From contig DAOOPM010000005.1 in NCBI GenBank assembly GCA_035388225.1, positions 101,563-165,562 on the forward strand: DNA of 64,000 nt, read 5' to 3'. This DNA comes from SB25 sp029560875. Its GTDB lineage: Bacteria; Bacteroidota; Bacteroidia; Bacteroidales; Tenuifilaceae. This document shows, one piece after another, positions 15,857-25,671 of the stretch. The position numbers and the translations under genes are program-made. Position 1 is the first letter of the stretch. Each line of letters begins with the position of its first letter. The notes under the pieces were generated by a model. The model worked only from the letters and a program-made list of their open reading frames with translations, was not told the DNA's origin and searched no databases.

Positions 15857-17617
15857 GTGGATAATAAAGCGAGGAGTAATAGTAAGTTTCTGCCAACAAC
15901 AATCAAGGAGATGAGGGCTCTTGGTTGGGAACAGGCCGATATTATCCTATTTACAGGCGATGCCTATGTTGACCATCCCTCGTTTGGCGCTGCTGTTATT
16001 GGTAGGGTATTGGAAAACGCTGGTTTTAAAGTTGCTATTGTTCCTCAGCCCAACTGGCGCGACGATTTACGCGATTTTAAAAAACTTGGAGAACCGCGTC
16101 TATTCTTTGCTGTATCATCGGGATGTATGGACTCAATGGTGAACCACTATACGGCCAATATACGCCTACGTAGCGATGATGCTTACACACCAGGCGGAGT
16201 TTCGGGCTATAGGCCCGACTATGCTGTAAAAGTTTACTCCAATATTATAAAGAAATTATATCCGAATACACCTCTAGTGATTGGTGGAATAGAGTCTTCG
16301 CTTAGGCGATTTACACACTACGATTACTGGAGCAATACTTTGAAACCTTCGATATTGATTGATAGTGAGGCTGATATACTTGTTTACGGTATGGGCGAAA
16401 AACCAATAGTGGAGATTGCTCAACGATTATCGAGAGGTGCTAGCATTTATCAACTCAGAGATATTCCACAGATTGGCTATGTTGATTCAAATTTGGAAAA
16501 GTACAGCAAGTCCAAAAACACCATCAACCTTCACTCCTACGATGATTGCCTCAAGGATAAACTGAAGTTTGGCGAGAACTTTAAGCTAATTGAGTCGGAA
16601 TCGAACCGGATGAATGCTAAATGCTTGGTTGAGCCCGTAAACGATAAATGCGTAGTTGTTAACCCTCCATATCCGCTTCCTAGCACCAACGAAATTGATA
16701 GTTGGTACGATTTACCCTACACACATTTGCCTCACCCACGCTATAAGGATAAAGCAATTCCTGCTTGGGAGATGATTAAATTCTCGGTGAATATTCACCG
16801 AGGATGCTTTGGAGGATGCAGTTTCTGTACCATTTCGGCTCATCAGGGAAGATTCATTTCATCGCGTTCCGAGAAATCGATTCTGGATGAGATTGAGAAA
16901 ATCAAGAAACTACCAGGATTTAAGGGGTATTTGAGTGATATTGGTGGCCCATCGGCCAATATGTACAGGATGCAAGGAAAAGACCTCAGTATTTGCGAAA
17001 AATGTAAGCGTCAATCGTGCATATTCCCGAGTGTCTGTAATAATCTAAATTCCAGTCACGAGTCGATAAATCAACTCTACAGCAAGGTTAGGAAGATTGA
17101 TGGAATTAAGAAGGCATTTATAGGTAGTGGCGTACGCTACGATTTATTCATCGATAAGCAAAGTAAGGCTGAACAGGAATACTTCGAGAATCTATGCAGA
17201 TACCACGTTTCGGGCAGGTTAAAGGTTGCTCCCGAGCATACGTCGGATAGAGTGCTGAAAATGATGCGCAAACCATCGTTTAAACTCTTCCACTTACTTA
17301 AACAAAAGTTTGATGACATCAACCATAAATTCTCATTAAATCAGCAACTTATACCTTACTTTATATCGAGCCATCCTGCAAGCACCGACCAGGATATGCA
17401 GAACCTTGCCGATGAAACAAGGCGTTTAAACTTCAAACTGGAGCAGGTTCAAGATTTTACACCAACACCAATGACATTGGCATCCACAATATACTACACA
17501 GGAGTTGACCCTTATACTGGAGAGAAAGTATATGTAGCCAGAACAAAGCAAGAAAAGCAGAAGCAGCAAAGTTACTTCTTCTGGTACAAGAACGAAAACA
17601 AAAAAAGCCGACGTTAA
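15857..17617 (+). CDS. YgiQ-family radical SAM protein
   Basis: The 586-residue product starts at a GTG (15857). An in-frame TAA 6 bp upstream excludes an earlier start, and the next ATG would remove the conserved FLPTTIKEM segment. The N-terminal domain has TGDAYVDHPSFGAAVIGR and VIGGIESSLRRFTHYDYW. The radical SAM Fe-S motif is CFGGCSFC in VNIHRGCFGGCSFCTISAHQGR. Later segments include LSDIGGPSANMY and the C-terminal YFISSHPAS. Family members are conserved radical SAM enzymes without a firmly established substrate. The stop codon sits in the loop of its terminator. Confidence 0.9.
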   Translation: MDNKARSNSKFLPTTIKEMRALGWEQADIILFTGDAYVDHPSFGAAVIGRVLENAGFKVAIVPQPNWRDDLRDFKKLGEPRLFFAVSSGCMDSMVNHYTANIRLRSDDAYTPGGVSGYRPDYAVKVYSNIIKKLYPNTPLVIGGIESSLRRFTHYDYWSNTLKPSILIDSEADILVYGMGEKPIVEIAQRLSRGASIYQLRDIPQIGYVDSNLEKYSKSKNTINLHSYDDCLKDKLKFGENFKLIESESNRMNAKCLVEPVNDKCVVVNPPYPLPSTNEIDSWYDLPYTHLPHPRYKDKAIPAWEMIKFSVNIHRGCFGGCSFCTISAHQGRFISSRSEKSILDEIEKIKKLPGFKGYLSDIGGPSANMYRMQGKDLSICEKCKRQSCIFPSVCNNLNSSHESINQLYSKVRKIDGIKKAFIGSGVRYDLFIDKQSKAEQEYFENLCRYHVSGRLKVAPEHTSDRVLKMMRKPSFKLFHLLKQKFDDINHKFSLNQQLIPYFISSHPASTDQDMQNLADETRRLNFKLEQVQDFTPTPMTLASTIYYTGVDPYTGEKVYVARTKQEKQKQQSYFFWYKNENKKSRR

Positions 17618-17630
17618 GTCGGCTTTTTTT
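17600..17630. terminator. Intrinsic terminator overlapping the ygiQ stop codon
   Basis: The left arm AAAAAAAGCCGAC (17600-17612) and right arm GTCGGCTTTTTTT (17618-17630) enclose a 5-nt loop that contains the TAA stop codon (17615-17617). The A/T-flanked stem can work in both directions, so it may also end the V-ATPase operon, which finishes at 17648. Confidence 0.9.
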
Positions 17631-17647
17631 ACTTATTTGACAAGCAA

Positions 17648-18106
17648 TTACAACGATTGACTGATGATAAAGGTAGTTGCAAAAGCGATAATAGCGTAAA
17701 GCTCTGGGAATACGGCAAGAATCATAGTATTACCAAACACATCGTGGCCATTACCAATAGCGTTGATACCGTTAGCACAAACCTGACCCTGACGAACTGC
17801 TGAGATTAATCCCACAACACCAAGAATGACACCTGCTGCTAAAATTGCAAGGGCTTGGGTCATATTCATACTTGCACTGATAATTCCTTTACTGTTAATA
17901 ATGAAGAAACCCCCAAAACCGTAAAGACCTTGTGTACCAGGAAGAGCACTTAGAAGCATATAGCTACCAAAAGCATCGTCCTTTTTCTTCATAGCACCAA
18001 CAGTTGCGTTACCGCCCATAACTGTTCCAACTGCACTTCCAATACCTGTGAGAAGTACCATTAGCACCAATCCAGTGTATGCAAGAATTACTGTTACGTT
18101 TTCCAT
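17648..18106 (-). CDS. ntpK: V-type ATPase membrane rotor subunit K
   Basis: The 152-residue proteolipid has four membrane segments in two duplicated hairpins, and it forms the ion-translocating ring. The essential carboxylate is Glu135 in AVFPELYAII. Further residues align with the Na+ ligands of Enterococcus hirae NtpK: Leu55, Thr58 and Gln59 in ALPGTQGLYGF and Gln106 in AVRQGQVC. This points to Na+ rather than H+ coupling (inference from ligand identity). The first hairpin lacks an acidic ion site, as in other duplicated K subunits. It is the last gene of the operon, 29 bp after subunit I. Confidence 0.94.
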   Translation of the reverse strand: MENVTVILAYTGLVLMVLLTGIGSAVGTVMGGNATVGAMKKKDDAFGSYMLLSALPGTQGLYGFGGFFIINSKGIISASMNMTQALAILAAGVILGVVGLISAVRQGQVCANGINAIGNGHDVFGNTMILAVFPELYAIIAFATTFIISQSL

Positions 18107-18135
18107 AAAAATTCTCCTTATTGATTAGTTAATTA

Positions 18136-20148
18136 TTATTTAGTAAATGGTTTATAAGCTTTTCCACCTCCAGCAAAGCCAGAGTTTTTGTAAAACTCAA
18201 CAAAAGTTAAACGTAATGGATGTACAAAGGCACCTAGAACAGATAGTAGAAGTACCAGTGTGTGTCCAATTATTAAAAATATCACAAACAGAACAGGTCC
18301 AGCGTATTGAATAGACAGGAATTGAACTGCTATTTGATTGATAACGAATCCTAGGATAGCACCAGAAGTTCCAAGCGCAAACAATCGAATATACGATAGT
18401 AAGTCGCCGAAAATACCTGTTGCCATACCATAAATATCGTACAAACCTTTGGCGAAACTGATAAAGATATTTGCAGAAGGGTCGTTAAAGAATAGTATTC
18501 CAACACCAGTAACACCTAGCAGTATATATGTTGGTGTGGTTACAAACTCTTTAGTGAAATATCCCCCAGCAGCACCACCTTGTAAAACAATCAGGCCAAT
18601 AATTAGTATCATCCAAGAAATGGTTGAAACGGAGAAGATGAAACTTTTCTGCTTAATCATATTAGCAGCTTTCATACCCATTCCGAACAATATTTGAAAC
18701 ATACCAAATACTATGGCCAGGTTGAACATATTCTGAGAGTCGAGGATTAAATGCCTGAACGAATTCAATACGGAATAATCAGAGAAAGCGCTTCTCATAA
18801 ACTCCGATTTGTACTCATTTAAGCCTTCGGCTCCAATTGCTCCAGATATTGCTGCAAAATATTGGTCTCTAGTAGCGTAATGCTGACCAACAATACTGGA
18901 TATTTTAGATATAATATCCTGAGGTACATTGCTATTGGCTAGGAATTTTAGGGATTCGCTATTTAGCAAGTATCCAGTATCAAGTAAATTAACGCCGAAT
19001 ACAGTTCCAGAAACCATACCCATTAAAATGGTAGCAGCACCTAAATACTGAACCAATGTTAATATAGGTTTGATATCGGCTTTAGCCTTAAACATCTTAT
19101 AGTAAGTAACTAAGGCAAGTATAGTTAAACCGTAACCTGCATCGCCAAGGCAAAAACCGAAGAAAACCATGAAGAATGGAGCCAAAAACGCAGTCAAGTC
19201 AATTTCTGCGTAAGCTGGCAAAGAGTAAAGTTTACCAATTGGTTCAAATAACTTAGCAAACTTGTTATTTTTCAGCAATATAGGCACTTTGTCTGTCTCC
19301 TCAGGTTTGCCTGATAGGTATAAAACTCCTATTTTGTCGCAATAATCTGAAACTAATGAGGAATTTTCTTCAGGAATCCACCCTTCAAGCAACATTAAAC
19401 GCTCATCGGCTTCTTTCTTAGTGCTAAGTTTAACTCTCTCGAAAGAGATTTCGCCAAATAGATTGTTTTTTGCTGTCTCTAAGACTGCTATCTGATTCGC
19501 AATATTATCGAGTTCGTTATTAACCTTAATACTATCATTTACAAAGAAGTCAATTTCACTTTTGAGTTGAGCAAACGATGCTTTTGGAATTCTAACCTCT
19601 TCGGCCTCAATCTCAAAATTCTCCTTGTTGGGCTGAACTAAAACAAAGTATACCAATCCTGCAATCTCATTAATAACTTCAATTGGATACTGGTTTTCCC
19701 AATCAGGGTTGAATTTGTGCTTTGAAACAACAAAGAATCTAAAAGAGAGACTATTTTTTGCTAGCGATTCAATTCTATGCAAATCATAATCGCCCCAAGG
19801 TTCTACAGCACTCAGTTCTTTCTTTAAAGAGACCAACTTCTGGTTGTTGTACTCAAGCCTTTGCTGGTAGTTCTTGAACTCTTCAAGCAGGGTAAAACCA
19901 TCAACCTCAGTGTTCTCAGTATTTACAAGCGACTCTGGTTCAATATTCTTTGCTTTAAGTCTCTTTTTAAGAGCGCTTATAGTGCTAGAGTATTCGTTTA
20001 GTAAACTCTTATTGGCTTTTAAGGTTTGGGTCTCCTCAAATGGTTTTTCAATTATGTGTACCACACCAATATTTCTGATTTCGTTCAGAAATTCTTCGTA
20101 TTGCTTGTGATACACAAGAAAAGAATATTTGGTCATTGGTACAATCAT
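18136..20148 (-). CDS. ntpI: V-type ATPase stator/channel subunit I
   Basis: The 670-residue protein has a long hydrophilic, coiled-coil N-terminal half that binds the peripheral stalk. The C-terminal membrane domain, from about residue 320, has seven or eight helices (FLAPFFMVFFGFCLGDAGYGL onward). The conserved C-terminal half-channel region reads RLFALGTSGAILGFVINQIA. It would carry the ion half-channels opposite the K ring. Its start overlaps the end of subunit D by 4 bp (ATGA), so translation is coupled. Confidence 0.94.
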   Translation of the reverse strand: MIVPMTKYSFLVYHKQYEEFLNEIRNIGVVHIIEKPFEETQTLKANKSLLNEYSSTISALKKRLKAKNIEPESLVNTENTEVDGFTLLEEFKNYQQRLEYNNQKLVSLKKELSAVEPWGDYDLHRIESLAKNSLSFRFFVVSKHKFNPDWENQYPIEVINEIAGLVYFVLVQPNKENFEIEAEEVRIPKASFAQLKSEIDFFVNDSIKVNNELDNIANQIAVLETAKNNLFGEISFERVKLSTKKEADERLMLLEGWIPEENSSLVSDYCDKIGVLYLSGKPEETDKVPILLKNNKFAKLFEPIGKLYSLPAYAEIDLTAFLAPFFMVFFGFCLGDAGYGLTILALVTYYKMFKAKADIKPILTLVQYLGAATILMGMVSGTVFGVNLLDTGYLLNSESLKFLANSNVPQDIISKISSIVGQHYATRDQYFAAISGAIGAEGLNEYKSEFMRSAFSDYSVLNSFRHLILDSQNMFNLAIVFGMFQILFGMGMKAANMIKQKSFIFSVSTISWMILIIGLIVLQGGAAGGYFTKEFVTTPTYILLGVTGVGILFFNDPSANIFISFAKGLYDIYGMATGIFGDLLSYIRLFALGTSGAILGFVINQIAVQFLSIQYAGPVLFVIFLIIGHTLVLLLSVLGAFVHPLRLTFVEFYKNSGFAGGGKAYKPFTK

Positions 20149-20747
20149 GACTCAACCTCCGCGTTTTCGTAACGTTTTTTCACGATTTTCATAGCCGATT
20201 TCGAAAGATTCTCCTCATCCTCAAGGAATCGTTTAATCTTACGAATGGCATTCTCATAGCCAGGAATTTGCACCTTTTCGTAAAGGTTTACCTTTTGAGT
20301 TGTCTTTTTACGGGCATAATCGAGCAATCGCATTTTTTCGTAGTAGAAATCGCGTTCAATGCCAATTGAGGCCATCTCCTGCAATATCTTTACCCCTTCT
20401 GTGTACCAGAATGGACGGGAAAAAACGCTATACTCTTTAACCTTAAACTGAACTTCCTCCAAAATAGGTATTTTCACCCCAGCAATTTTGATTCTACCCA
20501 ACTTAACGTCTTCTATAATAACCAAATTACGTTCAAACTCTCCCCAAAGACTAACCATATACTCATAATTCTTAATTTTAGTGGTTAGCGCATCGTCGAG
20601 TTCTTGAACCTTATTCTTAGCCCTTTTTACTTCCATACGCAACGCCGATTCCTTATTTTTTAGGGTAGGCAAAGCGCGTAGACGTACCTTGAGCTGTTTA
20701 TTCAGGTCGTTAAGCGAGGTTTTATTGAACTGAAACTTAATTGCCAT
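20145..20747 (-). CDS. ntpD: V-type ATPase central-stalk subunit D
   Basis: The 200-residue, mostly coiled-coil protein (MAIKFQFNKTSLNDLNKQL...) resembles subunit D, the rotating shaft that connects the catalytic A3B3 head with the K ring. N- and C-terminal helices rich in Lys and Glu would form the antiparallel coiled coil. Length is normal. It lies 29 bp after subunit B and overlaps subunit I by 4 bp. No gene for the usual shaft partner F is next to it. Confidence 0.92.
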   Translation of the reverse strand: MAIKFQFNKTSLNDLNKQLKVRLRALPTLKNKESALRMEVKRAKNKVQELDDALTTKIKNYEYMVSLWGEFERNLVIIEDVKLGRIKIAGVKIPILEEVQFKVKEYSVFSRPFWYTEGVKILQEMASIGIERDFYYEKMRLLDYARKKTTQKVNLYEKVQIPGYENAIRKIKRFLEDEENLSKSAMKIVKKRYENAEVES

Positions 20748-20776
20748 TTTATTCAGTTTTAATTGTTTAAGAATTA

Positions 20777-22096
20777 TTAGTTAGGCCAATATTTTTGAAC
20801 TAACTCATTCTTAATTGCAACCTCTGTTTGGGAGAAATATTTAGCAAATAGTTGCCAAGCAGTATCGAGCATAGTATCAACCTCGATATTGATGTCAATT
20901 GCCAAAAGTTTCATTGAATAGTCGTGAGCAAATTTTAGCGCGCGCTCATCGTACTCAGTCAAATCGAAACCGTTCTCAAGTTTTGTTTTTGCGTTAGCAG
21001 CATCGGCATAAAGGCGAACTGCAGCGTTCATCACCTGAGGATGGTCCTCGCGGGTTTTTTTACCAATTACAAGCTGTTTCAAACGCGATAGGCTTCGGAA
21101 AGGGTCAACAATAACTTTTCCGGTATCGCTATCGGTACGTAGGAATAGCTGTCCCTCGGTAATATAACCAGTATTATCTGGAATAGCGTGAGTAATATCG
21201 CCACCCGAAAGCGTAGTTACTGCAATAATAGTGATGGAACCACCATCGGGGAACTGAACTGCTTTTTCGTAAATCTTAGCAAGGTCGGAATAAAGAGAAC
21301 CTGGCATTGAGTCCTTAGATGGAATTTGGTCCATACGGTTCGATACAATACTTAATGCATCGGCATATAGGGTCATATCGGTTAGAAGAACCAATACCTT
21401 CTCATTTTTTTGAACTGCAAAGTACTCAGCGGCAGTTAGAGCCATATCAGGAACAAGCAAGCGCTCAACAGGAGGCTGCTCAGTGGTATTAACGAAACTA
21501 ATGATACGGTCCAATGCTCCTGCGTTCTCGAATACATTCTTGAAGAATAGGAAATCGTCGTTCGAAAGTCCCATACCACCAAGGATAATCTTATCGGCCT
21601 GAGCACGAAGCGCAACCATTGCCATAACCTGGTTAAAAGGTTGGTCGGGGTCCGCAAAGAATGGAATTTTCTGTCCTGTAACCAGTGTATTATTAAGGTC
21701 GATACCTGCAATACCTGTTGCAATAAGCTCCGATGGTTGCTCGCGTCTAAGAGGGTTTACTGAAGGACCTCCGATTTCGCGTGGTTCTCCTTCAATTTCG
21801 GTAGCACCAAAAAGCGGACGACCATAGGCATCGAAGAATCGACCAGCCAAATCATCGCCTACCTTTAACTTTGGAGGCTCTCCATAGAATACAACCTCAG
21901 CGTTAGTCGGGATACCCTCGGTACCACTGAAAACCTGAAGAGTAACCATATCACCGAATATTTTAACCACCTGAGCCAGACGACCATGAACCATTGCAAG
22001 TTCCTCGTTAGCAACACCCTGCGCCTTAAGAGTAACCGTAGCTTTGGTTATACCCATTAATTGGGTGTATATCCTTTGAAATGCTTTAGTTTCCAT
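20777..22096 (-). CDS. ntpB: V-type ATPase regulatory subunit B
   Basis: The 439-residue protein is the non-catalytic nucleotide-binding-like subunit of the A3B3 head. It has the beta-barrel N-terminus and family segments such as IATGIAGIDLNNTLVTGQKIPFF and PSKDSMPGSLYSDLAKIYEKA. No complete Walker A motif is present (GQKIPFF replaces the P-loop), as expected for B. Its start abuts the end of subunit A (shared base at 22096), supporting coupled translation and equal dosage. Confidence 0.97.
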   Translation of the reverse strand: METKAFQRIYTQLMGITKATVTLKAQGVANEELAMVHGRLAQVVKIFGDMVTLQVFSGTEGIPTNAEVVFYGEPPKLKVGDDLAGRFFDAYGRPLFGATEIEGEPREIGGPSVNPLRREQPSELIATGIAGIDLNNTLVTGQKIPFFADPDQPFNQVMAMVALRAQADKIILGGMGLSNDDFLFFKNVFENAGALDRIISFVNTTEQPPVERLLVPDMALTAAEYFAVQKNEKVLVLLTDMTLYADALSIVSNRMDQIPSKDSMPGSLYSDLAKIYEKAVQFPDGGSITIIAVTTLSGGDITHAIPDNTGYITEGQLFLRTDSDTGKVIVDPFRSLSRLKQLVIGKKTREDHPQVMNAAVRLYADAANAKTKLENGFDLTEYDERALKFAHDYSMKLLAIDINIEVDTMLDTAWQLFAKYFSQTEVAIKNELVQKYWPN

Positions 22097-23853
22097 TATT
22101 CAACTCTTCTTTCGTTAAGGATTGTTTGAAGTTCTTTCTCGTAATTGTAGAACTCTTCGGTTTGGAATATGGAATAGTTCATCTGCTTAAGGGCATTAAT
22201 AATGCGCTTGTAGTAAAGTGAACATTGCTCAAAACCATCAAACTTGAAGTTCATATCAGCAATCGACATTACTTTTTCCAGCATAAAACGCTGACGCTGT
22301 AATGGCGTATTAGAATCAATCTTATCAAATGCATCCTGTTGGAGAATTACAAAGTCGATAATTTCTGCCTTCCAGAATCTATCATGATAATCCAACGGTA
22401 CGCTATCATCGCCAAGGATATTTATTTGCTCATAGGCCTCTTTGCCACGCTGAACAATATTCTTGGATTTTAAAACAAGATTAACCCAGTTAGGGCTGAT
22501 GTTTTTGTTTAAATACTCTTGAATTTCAGGATATTCCAAGTATTTAGAGTAACTATCCATTGAATCAATAGCAGGATAGCGCTTACTATCGGCACGTTGC
22601 TGTGAAAGTGCATAGAAACAACGAGCTGCCTTTTTAGTTGATTCTGTTACAGGCTCCTTTAGGTTACCACCTGCAGGCGATACTGTACCAATAAAGGTAA
22701 CAGAACCAGTTGTTCCATTATTAAGGTAAACCATACCTGCACGAGCGTAGAAGTTTGCAATAATAGCAGGCAAGTCCATTGGGAATGCATCTGGACCAGG
22801 AAGTTCCTCTAGCCTGTTACTCATTTCGCGAAGTGCCTGTGCCCAGCGTGAAGTAGAGTCAGCCAAAAGAAGGACTTTTAATCCCATTGACCTGTAGTAC
22901 TCACCAATAGTCATTGCTGTATAAACTGACGCTTCGCGCGATGCAACGGGCATATTGGATGTGTTACAGATAATTGTAGTACGTTCCATTAATTTACGTC
23001 CAGTACGTGGATCGACAAGATGAGGGAACTCAGCAAAAATTTCAACTACCTCGTTTGCACGTTCTCCACAGGCTGCTACAATAATCATATCGGCCTCAGC
23101 CTGTTTTGCCAATGCGTGCTGAAGTACTGTTTTTCCACAACCAAATGGACCGGGAATAAACCCTGTACCACCCTCGGCAATTGGGTTAAGAGTATCAATT
23201 ACCCTTACACCTGTTTCCATAATTTTGAATGGACGAGGTTTTTCGCGATATGCAGTAATAGCTCTTTTAACAGGCCATTTCTGAACCATGGTTACATTAA
23301 CATTCTCGCCTTTTGAGTTTGTTAAAACAGCAATGGTATCGGTAATTTTGTAGGTTCCCTTTGATACTATAGATTTAACTGTGTATTTATCTGTCAGTGT
23401 GAATGGAACCATTATTTTATGATTGAGCCAACCTTCAGGAACTTCACCCAACCAATCAGCAGCAGTAACTTGCGTTCCTGGTGTTGCAGTTGGTGTAAAT
23501 TCCCAAGTTGAGTCCATATCCAAAGCATCGGTATAATCGCCACGTTGTAGGAAAATACCATTCATTTTGGCCAAATCGTGCTGCAATCCGTCATAGTTTT
23601 TAGAAAGTAGTCCAGGCCCAAGGCTTACCTCAAGCATATGACCTTGGAACTCAACAGAGTCTCCAACTCTAAGTCCACGAGTACTTTCAAAAACCTGAAC
23701 GTATGCAAGTTTACCTATGACCTTAATGATTTCGGCCATTAGGTTTACTCCAGAAAGATTGATGTAGCAAATCTCATTCTGGGCAACCGGGCCATCAACC
23801 TCTACAATAACAAGGTTGGCAATAATTCCGGTTACTTTACCTTTAGTTTTCAT
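22096..23853 (-). CDS. ntpA: V-type ATPase catalytic subunit A
   Basis: The 585-residue catalytic subunit hydrolyses or makes ATP in the head. It contains the P-loop GPFGCGKTVLQ, the catalytic-region segment ACGERANEVVEIF, and the family-specific bulge (non-homologous region) before the P-loop. ADSTSRWAQALREMSNRLEE is the ATPase signature. The order E, DUF2764, A, B, D, I, K is the same as in chlamydiae and spirochaetes. It follows the DUF2764 gene after 46 bp. Confidence 0.98.
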   Translation of the reverse strand: MKTKGKVTGIIANLVIVEVDGPVAQNEICYINLSGVNLMAEIIKVIGKLAYVQVFESTRGLRVGDSVEFQGHMLEVSLGPGLLSKNYDGLQHDLAKMNGIFLQRGDYTDALDMDSTWEFTPTATPGTQVTAADWLGEVPEGWLNHKIMVPFTLTDKYTVKSIVSKGTYKITDTIAVLTNSKGENVNVTMVQKWPVKRAITAYREKPRPFKIMETGVRVIDTLNPIAEGGTGFIPGPFGCGKTVLQHALAKQAEADMIIVAACGERANEVVEIFAEFPHLVDPRTGRKLMERTTIICNTSNMPVASREASVYTAMTIGEYYRSMGLKVLLLADSTSRWAQALREMSNRLEELPGPDAFPMDLPAIIANFYARAGMVYLNNGTTGSVTFIGTVSPAGGNLKEPVTESTKKAARCFYALSQQRADSKRYPAIDSMDSYSKYLEYPEIQEYLNKNISPNWVNLVLKSKNIVQRGKEAYEQINILGDDSVPLDYHDRFWKAEIIDFVILQQDAFDKIDSNTPLQRQRFMLEKVMSIADMNFKFDGFEQCSLYYKRIINALKQMNYSIFQTEEFYNYEKELQTILNERRVE

Positions 23854-23899
23854 TCGTATCCTATTATTGTTTTTACTTTATTTAATTATCAAACCACAA

Positions 23900-24772
23900 T
23901 TACGAGTGCAAGTTGTTGGCAATATCGTATGAAGCCTTTAAATCATCGAATAGGTGTTTAAATAGACCTTCGCCAATTTTTGCATCGAGTTTTAACCAAC
24001 GGTTAATAATACTTGCCTTGATAAAGAATGCGAGAATAATGTTTATATTGAAGTAATCCCACGTTGTGAGTTCGGTAGCCATATCCCACTTCAACAAATC
24101 GAATCTTCGCTCACGTTCTAAAACATCCTGGATTTCGGAAATCTGAAGAATCTTCTCAAAATACTCTATTTCCTTTTTAATACCAAAATCCGACGCATGA
24201 CTCTTTGCAAGCACCTCAATTAAAGGATAATTGCCAACAAGATGCTTTGCAGGGTCAACACCTAATTTACGGCAATTGATGGCTGCAAGAATATTGTTAA
24301 AGTCGCGAATAAACGTGAACCATTGGCTAAGAAATTGATTTTTATGATTAATGGCCAACTCGTAAAACTTCTCCTGAAAAATTGTTTCGGGATGTTTTTC
24401 TATGGCATTATAATCTTTGTCTTCGTCGTCAACAACCTCAATTTCTTCTTCAGGATTTCGTTGCTTGCCAGTAATTTGGTAGTAGAAATCCTGCATGTAC
24501 TCAGGAAGTTGAGAAACGTTTTCGTCTAGCTCATCAAAGGTAGACTTGTCAATCCCGCCCAATTCGTTGTACTCGAATCCTCGCTTCAGAATTTGATTAA
24601 GGAAATTCTCGTTATCGTATGGTAAATGTAAAAACTCTACCAATTGATAATCTAAAGGATGAATGTTTTCCTTTACTTCGGCTTTAAGTGCATTTACGCT
24701 AAAATCCTTTCGTTCCTGGTCTATTAAAAGTTCAGGAAGACTGGCTACCAAATAATAGTAGTTGCGCATCAT
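23900..24772 (-). CDS. DUF2764 V-ATPase-associated protein
   Basis: I choose the ATG at 24772, which is preceded by GGAGGAAAATAGC and gives MMRNYYYLVASLPELL, the typical N-terminus of this family, in 290 residues. An ATG at 24787 lies inside subunit E and adds only five residues. DUF2764 proteins are found only in V/A-type ATPase operons of this layout. It sits where subunit C or F genes occur in other operons. I infer a structural role in the stalk, but no function has been shown that I know of. The protein is largely helical and acidic, with no catalytic motif. Confidence 0.85.
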   Translation of the reverse strand: MMRNYYYLVASLPELLIDQERKDFSVNALKAEVKENIHPLDYQLVEFLHLPYDNENFLNQILKRGFEYNELGGIDKSTFDELDENVSQLPEYMQDFYYQITGKQRNPEEEIEVVDDEDKDYNAIEKHPETIFQEKFYELAINHKNQFLSQWFTFIRDFNNILAAINCRKLGVDPAKHLVGNYPLIEVLAKSHASDFGIKKEIEYFEKILQISEIQDVLERERRFDLLKWDMATELTTWDYFNINIILAFFIKASIINRWLKLDAKIGEGLFKHLFDDLKASYDIANNLHS

Positions 24773-24773
24773 G

Positions 24774-25391
24774 CTATTTTCCTCCAAAAAGCAATGTTAC
24801 AATCTTTGGACGCATGTAATCTTTGAAAAGCGACTCAAAATCGGACTCGGTAAAGCTTACAATGTAGCTGCCATCCTTTGGACCAATTTTGAAACCATAC
24901 TTAATTGCTTTATCAACAGCAAACTCAACAGATGCATTCAATTTTGCGTGAGTTTTGTTTACAAAGTAGTCGTTCATAGATTTTTCCATATCGGCTGGAA
25001 CAAGTACTTTAAGAGATACTTTCTCTGGCGAATTAGGTTCCCAGCGATTGATGGCTGTTTCGATAATCTTCTTAACAAAATCGGCATCTTTAAGAGCGTC
25101 CACTGTTGGTGCCTCAAAAAGTTTTGCCTCAATAAGCGATGTGATTTCCTGCTTTAATCCACCCATTACTTGTTTTGCGGACAGATTGATTTCGGTCTCC
25201 ACATTTTTCTTGTAGTCGTTGGCTTCCTTGTGGGCAGCGGCAATTATTTGCTCAGCTTGCAATTTTGCATCGTTTAGAATTTTCGATGCTTCATCCTTAG
25301 CTTTACCAATAATCTGGTTGGCCTCCTCCTGCCCTTTTTCAAGACCTTCGCGGTAGATTTTGTCGGTTAGCTCTTGAAGTTTATTCTGCAT
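24774..25391 (-). CDS. ntpE: V-type ATPase peripheral-stalk subunit E
   Basis: The ATG at 25391 is preceded by TTTGGAGGAACTACC, a clear ribosome-binding site that excludes the longer reading from 25409. The 205-residue product has a helical, Glu/Ala/Lys-rich N-terminal half (GQEEANQIIGKAKDEASKIL) typical of the stator coiled coil, and a compact C-terminal domain. It is the first gene of the operon. Its stop codon (TAG, 24776-24774) lies directly before the start of the DUF2764 gene, whose ribosome-binding site is within the end of this gene. Confidence 0.92.
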   Translation of the reverse strand: MQNKLQELTDKIYREGLEKGQEEANQIIGKAKDEASKILNDAKLQAEQIIAAAHKEANDYKKNVETEINLSAKQVMGGLKQEITSLIEAKLFEAPTVDALKDADFVKKIIETAINRWEPNSPEKVSLKVLVPADMEKSMNDYFVNKTHAKLNASVEFAVDKAIKYGFKIGPKDGSYIVSFTESDFESLFKDYMRPKIVTLLFGGK

Positions 25392-25482
25392 GGTAGTTCC
25401 TCCAAACAATATTAATGTTAATGTATTATTTATTAATTATTTAACTTTTATTTCGGTAATAAAACTGATTGCCCAGATTGCA

Positions 25483-25490
25483 CAAATATA
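25483..25490 (-). promoter_or_regulatory. Candidate -7 element of the V-ATPase operon
   Basis: The minus strand reads TATATTTG at 25490-25483, matching TAnnTTTG and placing the transcript start roughly 85 nt before subunit E. No TTG at the usual 19-21 nt upstream distance is visible, so this is only a candidate. Confidence 0.4.
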
Positions 25491-25671
25491 TTTTTTGGCA
25501 ATGTATAAATTTATGACATTTGTTAATATTTTTAACTACAATGTCGCTAACATTTCTTGTGAAATGATATAATTAACTGTCTATCAAATTAATATCTCAA
25601 AAAAAATAATTGTGAAAATAATAACAAAACGTAAAAGTTAACAATAAATTAATGTTAGAACGCTAACAGAT

